Origin: Cryptomeria japonica
Lineage: Eukaryota; Streptophyta; Pinopsida; Cupressales; Cupressaceae
DNA: 64,000 nucleotides
Reading direction: 5' to 3'
Assembly: GCF_030272615.1 (NCBI RefSeq)
Contig: NC_081409.1
Location: 20,216,260-20,280,259 of the forward strand
Positions 47,556 to 58,382 of the stretch are shown here, one piece after another. How positions within the stretch are numbered: position 1 is the stretch's first letter; every line of letters starts with the position of its first letter. The notes beneath the pieces were generated by a model, which was given only the letters and a program-made list of their open reading frames with translations, made no database searches and was not told the origin of the DNA. The translations under genes were made by a program, and so were the position numbers.

Positions 47556-47667
47556 AATGGTGATCCAGTGACACCGGCATCATCTGGAGATTCAATAGTC
47601 ACTGAAGAACAACAGCAAGTAAAAACACCCCGATATGTAAGATTGAATCATTCTGAAGATCAGATAA

Positions 47668-48685
47668 TTGGAAACAAATTTCAAGGTTATGACTAGAGGA
47701 AGATTGAAAAATGAAGAGGTATGTCTTATTTCTCAAATTGAACCTACATTAATTAATAATGCATGTGAAGATAAATATTGGATTAAAGCTATGGAAGATG
47801 AATTGGAACAAATTGAAAGGAATAACACTTGGTCATTAGCTCCCCGACCTAAAGACAAAAATGTAATTGGAACTAAATGGGTTTTTAGAAATAAACTTAA
47901 TGAAGATGGCATGGTAATCAGAAACAAAGCAAGATTGGTGTTTAAGGGATATTCATAGAAATAAGGAATTGATTGCAATGAAACCTTTGCACCGGTAGCT
48001 AGAATTGAGGCAGTCAGACTTTTATTGGCTTTTGTAGCACACAAGAACTATAAAGTATATCAAATGGATGTTAAATGTGCATTTAAGAATGGAGATCTTG
48101 AAGAAGTTTATATTGAACAACTTGATGGATTTTCTTTGACAGATAACAAAGACATGGTTTGTAGGTTAAGGAAAGCTTTATATGGATTGAAACAAGCTCC
48201 TACAGCTTGGTATGATATATTGGACAAATATATTTTGAAGCTTGGTTACACTAAAGGTAACGCTAACATCAATCTATACTAAAAAGTGACTAATGATGAC
48301 ATCTTGGTTATTGAATTTTTTGTTGATGATATAATCTTTGGAGGAGAAGATGGTTTGTGTAAAGACTTTTTTAACAAAATGCATGAAGAGTTTGAAATGT
48401 CTATGATTGGAGAGATAAAATTCTTTTTTAGGATTGCAAATTTCACAGACTGATAAAGGTATATTTCTATGTCAATCTAAGTACTTGAAGGAATTACTAA
48501 AGAAATTTGGCATGAAAAACTGTAAACCAGTAAGCACACCTATGACTACAACTGATAAATTATCTTTGAAGGATGAATATACACCTATTAATCTGACTAG
48601 TTACAAGTATATGATAGGAGGTTTACTGTATTTGACACAAACAAGACCTGAATGTAGTTTGTATTGTTTCAAGATTTCAGAGTAA
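47668..48685 (+). pseudogene. Element E reverse transcriptase
   Basis: After a frame change, WIKAMEDELEQIERNNTW and IGTKWVFRNKLNEDG mark the RT start. TAG follows GYS, probably an old CAG. Then come [20 protein letters not shown] and [12 protein letters not shown]. The active-site box reads FVDD (48319-48330, usual YVDD) in another frame. The last piece (48434-48685) includes QSKYLKELLKKFGM and PVSTPM. At least three frame changes. Copies element RNA into cDNA in intact relatives. Confidence 0.88.
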
Positions 48686-48710
48686 TCCTAAAGAAAATCA
48701 TGAAGCAACA

Positions 48711-49061
48711 GTGAAAAGGATTTTCCGGTACCTACAAGGCACTACAAATCTTGGTTTATGGTATCTTAGAGATGAAAATTTTGACTTATGTGCATACATT
48801 GATGCTAATTGGGTAGGAGATGTGGATGATAGAAAAAGCACCACCGATGGAGCATTTTTTCTTGGCAACGGACTAATTTCATGGTTGAGCAAGACGCAGA
48901 GTTGTACAAGTATATCAACAGCAGAATCAAAATATGTTGTAGCAACAACTAATTGTACACATGTATTATGGATCAAGAAAATGTTGAAGGACATAAAGGT
49001 AAAATGCAAGGAACCTATAACTATCTACTATGATAATATGGAAGCAATTGATATATCATGA
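48711..49061 (+). pseudogene. Element E RNase H
   Basis: RNase H frame with YIDANWVGDVDDRKST, SWLSKTQSCTSISTAESKY and YYDNMEAI. The acidic residues of the catalytic set (D in YIDANW, E in AESKY, D in YYDN) are visible. A short C-terminal continuation runs through a frame change to about 49393 (KSLPKETFEYLREKLGV), the usual end of copia polyproteins. Confidence 0.85.
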
Positions 49062-49384
49062 ACCCAGTATTTCACTCTAAAACTAAACATGTTTCTATAA
49101 AATTGAATTTTCTAAAGGAGAATGTTGAAGGAAAAGAAGTGAAATTGGTTTATGTGAATACTAAAGAGTAGATTGCAGACATTTTTACAAAGTCTTTGCC
49201 TAAGGAAACATTTGAGTATCTCAGAGAGAAACTTGGAGTCCTACCCCCACCGATAGAGACTTGGACAATTGATGTTTGTCATCAACCAACAAAATTAGTA
49301 GAGAAATCTTATTCTAGCTTCGGTGAGGGGAGCTACTTCTCAGGGGGAGTAGTTGGTATTTTGAATTTGGTTTTGTATTGCTTT

Positions 49385-49600
49385 GGCATTTGATGTCAAA
49401 GGGGGAGAGATTGATATGGAAAAACACATTATCTTTTTCTTTTGGGGAGAGATTATTCCTAAGGGGAGAGATATTATGTATTTTGATTTCTGGTTAATGG
49501 TCTCTTTGGGAGATTGTTAGTTTTTGGTTTTTGGCATTTCTGTTTTGGCACTTTGATGGTTTTTCCATCCTGTGTTGCCATCAATACCAAAGGGGGAGAT
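49385..49600 (+). promoter_or_regulatory. Multiple polypurine tracts of element E
   Basis: Repeated purine runs: AAAGGGGGAGAG near 49398, TGGGGAGAG near 49444, AAGGGGAGAG near 49461 and the LTR-adjacent AAAGGGGGAGA at 49589-49599. At least two follow a GATGTCAA or CATCAATACC phrase. Same trait as in element B. Confidence 0.78.
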
Positions 49601-50635
49601 TGTTGGCATTTTGGATATGTTGATATGGTTTTGTCATTGATGTCAATACCTGTCATTGCTTGTCAACACTTATCAGCACTTGGAGATTCTGGTTATGTTC
49701 ACCAACAAGTTAGAGACTTATACATAGTCACTAGTATTTGGTTCACTGATAGATTATATTGTTCACCAGCACTTGGAATGACTTGGAGACTACTTGGTTA
49801 TGTAGAAGACATTATTCGATCACTTGGTTTTGGCAATTTGGTTAATTGTTTATTCGGGTTTGCATATTTGCTGTTACCGGAAAATATCTCTAGGATAAGC
49901 ACCGACAGGCTTATCTATTCCAGATCAGCACAACACATTATGGAGATGATTTATTATTACTGTAAATGCATTGAGCCAACATCATGCATCAGATATTGAT
50001 ATATCTTTTAATGAGCCGACCTATTCAAATTGGTCCTAGGTTATGGTATAAATGTAAGATCTCATTTATGAGATTATGGAGAGAATGAGAAAAGTATTGC
50101 AATAAGGTATATGCAAAAATAAGCAGAGCTAGACGTCCAGACATAATTTGAAGGTTGAAGGAAGGATTTTGTGAAGGCAATCAGGACTAAACCGGTACTA
50201 AATCCAACATATGAAGATGATATTTTGTGCAATACATTATCATTGGATTTAACCATCCAATTATAGTAAGTGTGACTCTCATTTTGTGATTGAGTAGTGA
50301 GCTCTAGATAGCTGGCCTTTCTGCATGTGCAGAATCTATATTGTACACACATACTATCTGCAGTAGTATCATTTGATTGTGGGTAAGGCTTCCCACCATG
50401 GTTTTTCCCCTTACAGGGTTTCCACGTACAAACATTTGTGGTATGTGTTGTGGATGTTATTGTATTTCTATTTCATGCATTAATCTTTACTGGTACTGCA
50501 ATTAACTATTAAGATGTCTACTGGCATTAAGTTTGGTTTACCGGTATTAAGCATTAAGTTTTGGTTAAGTTAATTTTGGTTGAATTTATTGGACAACTGA
50601 TTCACCCCCCTCTCAGTTGTCTCTGGGACCTAACA
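49601..50635 (+). repeat. 3' LTR of element E (1035 bp)
   Basis: Begins TGTTGGCATTTTGG after the polypurine tract and ends GGACCTAACA before TAGGG. It lacks about 28 bases present in the 5' LTR near 44375-44403. Differences from the 5' LTR are mostly transitions, about 8 percent by eye. Confidence 0.94.
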
Positions 50636-50640
50636 TAGGG
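50636..50640. repeat. Target site duplication TAGGG, right of E
   Basis: Matches 43969-43973 and fixes both ends of element E inside F. Confidence 0.93.
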
Positions 50641-51826
50641 TCTCGTGTTATCGTCTCCTAGGAGATCACCTTCCACCAGTGACCTAGTAGCTCCTTCTAG
50701 CCTCCCACTAAACGCCAACAACATCCTTCACCATGCCCCACTACCTCTAACTTTCGTGTGTTCCCTACCGACACCGACTCGAGCTCCCTGCCTGTCGGTG
50801 CTATTCCTCCCATGCTTGTCGATTGTTGTACCACTGCACTGCCATGATCTCCAACTCCCGCCGGTGACCCCACCTGTTGGCCTCCTTCCTGTCAGCCCCA
50901 CCCGACGTGTCCGCCTCTGCAGCCTCTACCATGCATAATGCCATGTGGGCACCCTGCCATGTCAGTAGTCTACCATGATGACAATCTAGTCAGTGGGTAC
51001 ACTCATCCACCACATCAAATTTCCATATCTACCATGTCAGTGCACCTCTTCCAATTTCCATACTGACAACTCAGTTTTTTCAGCCAATCGAAGCTTGCCA
51101 CGTGTCAGTATGTATAGTATGAACGCCCAGTCAGCAAAGAGGTGAATTTTTCATGATGGTTATACGACCATAAAATTTAACATCGTATTTTACTAACGTC
51201 ATCACTTTTTTGAAAATTTGGCAAGCCCCCTCCATTGAGCTTTTTGATTTTGTAGTTCAACTTCAAATGGCCATATCTTGCTCATTTTTAATCCTTTTTT
51301 GGTGAATTTTTTTTTGAAATGGGATATAATTTCATATAATTTATCATGGTGGAATTATTTTATAATTTTTATGGACATATTTTTCATAAATATTAGTTTT
51401 TGGTGACTGTACCTATCCAATCCCCATTTCTGCAACTTCCGGGACTCCGTTTGGGCTCATACAAACTCCATTTCAGGAGCCATTTTTTTTAAAGTGGATA
51501 AATTTTTGTCAACTCTCACAATATCCTATTAGTTTGCAATGATTTTGGGTAGAAATTGCACTTTCAACATATGGTCTTTTTGGCCAATTTGGCATTTGTA
51601 TTGCATAGATCTATCTTGCCGGTATTTTTCTTTGTAGTTCTTAGCTTATTGGGGTAGTTGTAAAACAAAATTAGAAGTCCCCCTTGCCATTGTTTGCAAG
51701 TGGCCTATTGTTCACGCACTACATATAAAATGTCAAAATCATCATTTTGGGGGGGTACTTTGATTGATTGAATTTGGGGGGGTGTCTTGTAATTTTGTGA
51801 TCTTGTGTTCCTTCCTTTTTTCTACT
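50641..51826 (+). other. Leader of element F, second part
   Basis: About 1.2 kb of untranslated leader up to the gag start. The first 320 bases are C-rich (CTCCCACTAAACGCC and similar) and translate into a Pro/Leu-rich 97-codon frame (50645-50938) that has no family resemblance; I treat it as chance. Confidence 0.6.
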
Positions 51827-52312
51827 ATGGGTTCTTCTAATTTTCCTCTCTTAACTCCTCATAATTATGCTACTTGGAAAATTGATGTATGGAGTAAACT
51901 TATGGAAAAAGGACTAACTCATTACATTGATGGAACTATTGTTTCTCTCAGTGATCCTATTGGTCACTTGGATTGGCTCACTAAAAATATCATGGCAATT
52001 GGTACCTTAAGAAAGTATGTATCAAACAATCTCATTTTTCATATTGAGAAATGTACTCTAATCAAGGATGCTTGGCAAAAGTGTCAAGACTTGTATGGTC
52101 AAGTTGATGAGATTAGGGGATATCAGATTGATAGTGGTCTCACCATGTTAGATCCCAAGAACTTTTATACTATACAAGATTATGTCACTAAGGAAAAAGA
52201 GTTGATGGCACAACTCAAGGATTGTGACATTAGTAAGAAGGATACTCAATTGATCTTCAATTTGATTGGCAAACGTTCACAAGAATATGCAACATTTGTT
52301 TCTATTTTCTAA
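51827..52312 (+). pseudogene. Element F gag, N-terminal part
   Basis: MGSSNFPLLTPHNYATWKID is the copia gag N-terminal domain; ATG 51827 is chosen over the upstream in-frame start because the homology begins there. The part runs through LTHYIDGTI, DAWQKCQDLYG and QDYVTKEKELMAQLKDC to a stop at 52310-52312. The companion piece starts at 52322. Confidence 0.85.
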
Positions 52313-52321
52313 ACCCATAGG

Positions 52322-52708
52322 ATGACAATGGGTTCAAGCTACACAATGCCTATATTTGATGCTTTTGTCGAAATGTTGATGATGGAACAAACTAATTTGA
52401 TAAGCATGGGCATTCTTAGGACTTCTAAGTCTCAAGCATTAGTGGCAAATCAAGGGAACAAAGGAAATCAAGGAAAGAACAACTCAAACAAGAAGAAATG
52501 GCAATCAAATCCTAATGACAAAGCATCACCTTCTCCACAACAAGGAGATTCATCCTCTTCCAAGAGGGACAATTCACCAAAGAGGGAGAGACCTACTTGT
52601 GCCTATTTTAAGAAGTTTGGTCATGAGGAGCGTTGTTGCCATTCTAAGAAGATTGATGAGCTCACACATATCCTCAAAAAGAACAACATTGATTTGCCTA
52701 ATGCCTAC
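52322..52708 (+). pseudogene. Element F gag, C-terminal part up to the solo LTR
   Basis: Contains FDAFVEMLMMEQ, a Lys/Asn/Ser-rich basic stretch and a degenerate zinc finger CAYFKKFGHEERCC (second Cys of CxxC is Phe). It is interrupted at 52709. The frame resumes after the solo LTR at 56780 and, with LTR plus one duplication removed (4,071 bases, divisible by three), stays in the same frame to TAG at 56933-56935. Confidence 0.85.
52704..52708. repeat. Target site duplication CCTAC, left of solo LTR
   Basis: CCTAC before TGTAGTACCC and again at 56775-56779 after GCATTACA. Confidence 0.93.
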
Positions 52709-54976
52709 TGTAGTACCCCTCCTCGATTGAACTTATTAGACTCATATTTTACTATTGTTTACTTTCAATGGATACATTACCATTATGTGTTATTCAGACT
52801 TATATGACATTATTTCATGCTTTATCTAGATATGGGACGCATACTTTATTTACAGTATTTCAGTACTTGTGATTTGTGGTATTTTATGGATTATTATTAT
52901 GTACTGACACTTTACTTTATCTATGCAATGTTTAATTATATGTTTCATGTCTGCGAGTGTATTGGATGTGAGGGGATGATTTTCCTTCACTCACTCTGGT
53001 GAGATAGGGAATGCCATGATTCTCCTTCATCGGTGTGTGTGTCGTGTATTCTATATTTGTATATATGCATGTGTGGTTCAATGATGTAGGACATTGCATG
53101 TACAAGTACCGGGTAGGTACGGGGCATCGTCTCCACCTAGCTTCACAGGTTTGAGTGTGCCTTATTTGTCCTATGGGAGTGGAGGAGATAGTGGTTGACC
53201 CTAATGGTACCTCAGTTACACTCTTGTGAGTGTCGTCAGTCGGTCGTCCTTTTTGGTTTTGTTCGGCTGTCGAGTTGGTTTGTTTGAATTTTTCAAAGTC
53301 TTTGTTTGGGTCTTCTCAGTTTGTGTGGCCTAGTAGATTAGATTAATTATTTGAGTTTATGATGTCACTTTATAGTTAGCATATTTAATTTATGAATTAT
53401 AATGCTTTAGTGATTATGAATTTAATTAATTAAGTGAAGTGATTAAATTAGTTGCAAATTGCATTATATTAGAAATATAATTTTATTTAAATTTAATAGA
53501 AAATAAATTAATTGCATTTATTGTTCTCTAGATTTTTGAAAATAAAATTACTTTCCTTAATTAGTTTGCAATTTTCATGATTTTAGAAATATAATTTTAT
53601 TTAAACTTTAGTGGGAAAATAAATAAATTAAATGCAATTATTGTTCTCTAAATTTAAAAAATAAAAATAAATTAGAAATAAACAAAATAAAGTTGATTTA
53701 CTTTCCTTAAATATTTTTTTAGAAAGTTAATTAAATGGGCATGAGAAAAGAAAAAAAAGAAGGAAAGTAATGATTTTTGGCAAATTGCAGTTTCATTTGC
53801 TTTTTGTGGAAATTAGAAAATAAAATAAAATCCTTTCAGTTTTCAAAATGGAATATCATATTTTGGAGAAAAAAATATTTTCAACCTAAAAAAGTTTAGG
53901 TTAAATATATTTTTGAAAATTATTTTTGGGAGTTCACGGAAGGAGGCGGGAGTCTGTAGGAAGAAAAAATTTAAAATTTCTTGGATGCATGTTTTTGGAG
54001 TTGGCAAATTTTGGAAAATTGTTTGGGAAGAAGGTTTCCATTTTGGTTTGGAAATCTGTTGCAGGATAGAAGCTCTCCAACAAATTTCTTCCTGGAAAGC
54101 TCCACAGGTTGGATGACCTTTACCTTGTTTGTTTTAAAAATCTATATTTTTTTCCCTTCTTCTGGATGTTGAAATTTTTTTTTGATTAAGTGATTGCAGT
54201 GTTATTGAATTAGTTGTTATGAGGTTTATTGAGAAATTTGAGTCTATTTTTTATTAAAAATGCAACTCCAATCTCTCTCTGATTTATTTCATGCTAAGTT
54301 TTCGGTTTAAAATCTATTCTTTCATTTTTGTTTATAAAAAGAATTTGATTTCCTATTTAGTGTAGTTTGTAAATTTGTGAAATTAGGGGAGTTATGCTAG
54401 AAAAAGTTTGCCAAAATTTTCCTCTTGTGCCTCCATTTGATTAAAATTTCTTCTAGGTAGTTTTTAAATTTGGAGGAAATTCTGATTTTAATTCCTCTTC
54501 CGTTCTTATTTTGGCCCAAAAATCCAATTGGGAATTGTCAAACTATTTAGTTTCTAGCCAATTTGGTTATGGTGCTATTCTCCATCTCTATTTTGTCTCA
54601 GAGATTGAGTTTTCTGATAAAATTCTTTACCAGTAATTATTTTTTTTGTATGCTAGTTTTATTCATTTAAAAAAAGAAAAAGAAAAAAAAAGGAATTTTA
54701 ATTGTTCTGTTTCTTTTAGACTCTGTTGTCTCGAAGTGGGGGCGGGAGGGCAAGCATAGATTTTATTAATCTCTATTATTTAAAAAAAAAAAACTGAATT
54801 TAAAAAAAAAAAAATTGAATAGGGGGGCGACAACCTACTACTACAATAGCAGGTGCTACTGTAAGGTAGCATATGCTACCGTATGGTAGCAGGCTACCTT
54901 ACGGTTAGCAAGGAGCTCAACAAACAAAGAAATATTGCCTTCCCCTTTCCCATGCCAATTAATTTATAATTCGGTT

Positions 54977-55007
<31 letters not shown>

Positions 55008-56774
55008 GTATTTTTCTTTAGTTATAATATGTTATTTTGGAGTATTAAAATTTATTTTAAATGAAAAATTAAATCTGCATTTTATTATATATATTTTAAA
55101 TGTGATATATAATTATATGGTATTATATTCGAAGAATATATATACTCATGTATTTATATTATATTATTATATATATTTTTAATTTGGAATTAATTTATTT
55201 TATTGATATCAATTAATTGGGTTTATTTGCAAATGAATCATGAACATAAGATTGGGGGGTTAATTTTAATGTGATTTAATGTAGCCTTATTGGACAAATG
55301 ACAACATTGAATTTCTTTTATTATATAGTTTTATTTTCTTATTCTCTGGAATATCTTAAATTGTAAGTATTTTATGCATTTGGTTGTTTAAAGAAAAGAT
55401 TGCCTATATTAGGATCTTAGTGTATATGGTATTTGCAGTCAAGTTTAATTTCGTTGCAATACTGGTTAAGTTGTCATTGTGTCGTATAGTTGTTATACCC
55501 CTTGGTCAAGTGTTGTTGTGTAATCCTATGATGTGAGCTGTTGTGTGTTATGTTCCAATGGTCAATCCTGGATTATGCATTTGTGTATCCTTCACCTATA
55601 TTTTGTCAGGTTTAGATATGGCTATCAGTTTTGCCATAGAGTTCTCATAGAGAGACCATTCATGTTAGTGTCCTATGTGAGAGAGTGGCTTTTGAGCGGG
55701 GGCTGCACCCAAAGTGGATGGCAGGATAACCCCTTGAAAGTCAGTTAAGAAGTGATAACCTAATAATTGATTAGGGGGTGGGTAGCTGAAATATTTAATT
55801 AAGATAATGTGCCTCGCACATGGTTGAGTGCTTGTATAGGCTTAGGATGTTGTGAGAAGTCCTGGAATGGCAAACCTACCACCTTGTCTTTACAAAGGGA
55901 TTGGTAGGGTCCGCATGATGCTTAAATGGAGCCAGAGGTTAGGGAGAGGTTGCCAAGATAACCTAGGATGGGGCCGGGACCTACGGAGGTCTACCTAGGG
56001 TAACCACCTTAAGCCATGCGATGACACTCTCTCCTTAGGATCACTAGTGTTTGTGAGTTGAGTCACATGGGTTTTGTGGAGTCATGTTGTACTGTTGTAC
56101 TTGCCTTGTTTTGCTTGCTTGAGGGTCTTCTTCTATCTCCCAGCACGGTGGGGTGGTTCCATTTTGAGATCACATGGTTGGGTGGTAGTGCCACTTCCCA
56201 TCAGATATTTTGGTTTGTACCTTCATGCAATGATTAGCTTTGCTAGTGTACCTTTGGTTCGTGATTCATGTATTAGCTCATGTTCGTGATATTGTACCTT
56301 TGAGACCCACGGGGTCATTATATCAGTAAACAATGTAACCTTGCATTGTAATTGTGTATTTTATTTGTGCTATTGGAAGCCATGTAATTATTGATTATTA
56401 TAATCTTAATTCAATGGAATGTATGTTATTTCAGTTATCTTTATGCCTATGTGTAAATGCTTCATTGAAAATCAATATATTGTATCACTTTAAATCTTTC
56501 TATGTGAAATTCAGTTTAGGAATATGATGTAATTTTATTGCAATTGAGTTCTCTAATTAGATGGATAATTGGATTAACATTAAGATGTTGTTTTTTGTTC
56601 GAAGTAATCTTCGTTGGTAACCCTTTAGGATATCATGTGTTAGACTTCCTTTGTGTTAATAAACGTGCAATGTGATAATTAATGCGCTTATTTTTTTTTA
56701 TTTTTTTTAAATATTTCACCCTTTAGTTGCCTAGTTGTGTTGTTTTCCTTTAGGGTTCCTGGTGGAGCATTACA
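52709..56774 (+). mobile_element. 4,066-bp solo LTR inside F gag
   Basis: Begins TGTAGTACCCCTCC, ends GGTGGAGCATTACA, flanked by CCTAC on both sides. No primer site or coding region is inside. It holds AT-rich stretches, A runs (54780-54815), a palindromic GC-rich mini-array (54845-54907) and a TA microsatellite (about 54985-55006). Removing it with one CCTAC restores the gag reading frame, which confirms the ends. Unusually long for an LTR. Strand is assigned from TG...CA and is arbitrary. Confidence 0.92.
54845..54907. repeat. Palindromic mini-array in the solo LTR
   Basis: Three or so units of about 20 bases built on TAGCATATGCTACC and TAGCAGG-CTACC palindromes, separated by GTAAGG, GTATGG or TTACGG. 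It directly follows A-rich runs and precedes a TA repeat by roughly 80 bases, as the 36327-36500 array follows A runs. Confidence 0.8.
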
Positions 56775-56779
56775 CCTAC
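56775..56779. repeat. Target site duplication CCTAC, right of solo LTR
   Basis: Matches 52704-52708. Confidence 0.93.
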
Positions 56780-57530
56780 AAGAAGGAGGATTCATCAACT
56801 TCAACTTCCTCTCATTCAAAAGAGAAAGGGAAAGCATTCATGGATTCTACAAGTGGGAAGACTCACTCTTTTGGGACAAGAAAAGGAAAAGCTCTTTGTG
56901 CTACTACAAGTCATGATCAGGGTGATGGCTTCTAGATTCAGGGGCTTCTCATCATATGGCATCTTCACAGTCTATGTCTCTATATTTGAGCCTTGCACCA
57001 TGCCGCAAATTTTGATGGGCAATCATACATACATGGATGTGATTGGGAAAGGAACTGTTTCCATTAGGGATAACTCCTTCAATGATGTGTTGTGTGTACC
57101 CCATTTGACAAATAATCTCCTTTCCATCTATCAAATCACACATGGCGCAACTAAGAGAATTGTGGAGTTCACACCCGAGTCAATTTTCATTAGAGACTTG
57201 GAGACTAGAGCTATCATTGCGACTGGGGTGCTTGATCATGCATCTCGGTTATACTCCTTTTCAAATTTTGTTGATGAGGATGATTTCACATATGATGATT
57301 CTACACATGATGATCACACTTCTTATGATGATTCAAAATTTCAGGAGAAGTTTGGGTACTTGAACTTGGGGATTATCACATGTGACCCCATTCTTGAGCC
57401 TTGTGTTTCATCTCCTCCTATTGATATCATATTACCTATTGCACCTCATGATGCAGATAGTGCAACAATTTTGTCTTCTTGTGATTCAGTGCAGCAGGAT
57501 ATATCTTGTCTTCCAGCTTCAGTTTCATAG
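56780..57530 (+). pseudogene. Element F gag end, protease remnant and following frame
   Basis: 56780-56935 continues the Ser/Lys-rich gag tail. The protease motif LLDSGASHHMASS (catalytic Asp codon 56935-56937) follows in a shifted frame. Another shift leads to the frame with GHTYMDVIGKGTVSI-like and LTNNLLSIYQIT segments of copia protease and its C-terminal neighbour. Instead of the integrase zinc-binding and DD35E core, the frame runs into an Asp/His/Thr-rich stretch (DDFTYDDSTHDDHTSYDDS) and ends at 57530. Confidence 0.8.
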
Positions 57531-57539
57531 GATGATTAC

Positions 57540-58020
57540 TTGACAGACATTGTAGGTTTGTTTGTGGAATCTTACATTTCAGATTTGGGAGACATCATTG
57601 ATGATATTCATCTTCTCTTTGATGAAGATAATCCTTCTTCGATTGTTGTGAGGGAACACTCTGACCCTCTTGTTCATTCTCTACATGATCATTCTTTCAA
57701 GGTTGACATGATTGTGGATACTTATGTACAGTAGTTGGAGGAGGTCTCTTTATTCTTAGAGGAGATGCGAGTCTTTGGGACTTGTTCTATATTCATCTCC
57801 ACTAGATCTTGGAGTGCCTTTTTCAACAGTGTGGAGCAGTTCACCACCTTTGGAGGGGGTATGTTTTAGCATTGACATGGGGACACTTGAGTATTTTTCA
57901 AAGATTCCATTCATCATGAGTTTTTCTCATACATCTTCCCTTCAGAATTGGGGAGACTTCATGGATACACCTTTGGTTTTGTTTCTTCCTAAAGGGATAA
58001 ATGTTGTTTGACATTCGTGG
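57540..58020 (+). pseudogene. Acidic C-terminal frame of element F
   Basis: 57540-57734 (IVGLFVESYISDLGDIIDDI and onward) is in the same frame after TAG (57528-57530). It is acidic and of no family I know. A weaker continuation runs to about 58010. It occupies the place of integrase, reverse transcriptase and RNase H. Confidence 0.5.
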
Positions 58021-58373
58021 AGTAGTTTATTCATACATCATCGAGCTTCTATCATAGGTGCAGATTCTACATTGAGGGGGGGCTACCTAGCTTCTCTTCT
58101 TCTCTCATATGGGGGGACTTTTTCCTCACATGGGGTTTTGTTCCTCACATACTTCTATGAGAGTTCTCTTGTATAGTTTTCATCTCTCTTTTGGGGGAGG
58201 GTTTTTTCCCATTGGGTTTTTCTCTCTTTCCCCACTTTGTGAGAGATTTAATTGCATTGGTTTGCATGCATTTGCAATTGTACATGGGTGCCTAACATGG
58301 CCTTGTAGCCAATACCCATCTTGCATTGCTTAGTTGCATTGTAGACTTAAGTGCATTCCCCTAAGTTGCACTT

Positions 58374-58382
58374 AAGGGGGGG
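58374..58382 (+). promoter_or_regulatory. Polypurine tract of element F
   Basis: AAGGGGGGG directly before the TGTTGG start of the 3' LTR; expected primer for plus-strand DNA. Confidence 0.85.

Larger units (their letters stand above)
43974..50635 (+). mobile_element. Element E: Ty1/copia element with all pol domains
   Basis: LTRs of 1064 and 1035 bp, TAGGG at 43969-43973 and 50636-50640, a tRNA-Met primer site, then gag, zinc knuckle, protease, integrase, reverse transcriptase and RNase H in copia order, and several polypurine tracts before the 3' LTR. It is the only copy in the window with a complete domain set, but frameshifts and stops break it. E' (40691-42012) belongs to the same family. 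Confidence 0.95.

Noticed and set aside
50645-50938. 97-codon Pro/Leu-rich frame in F's leader
   Set aside because: C-rich leader sequence yields long frames by chance; no motif and no second copy.
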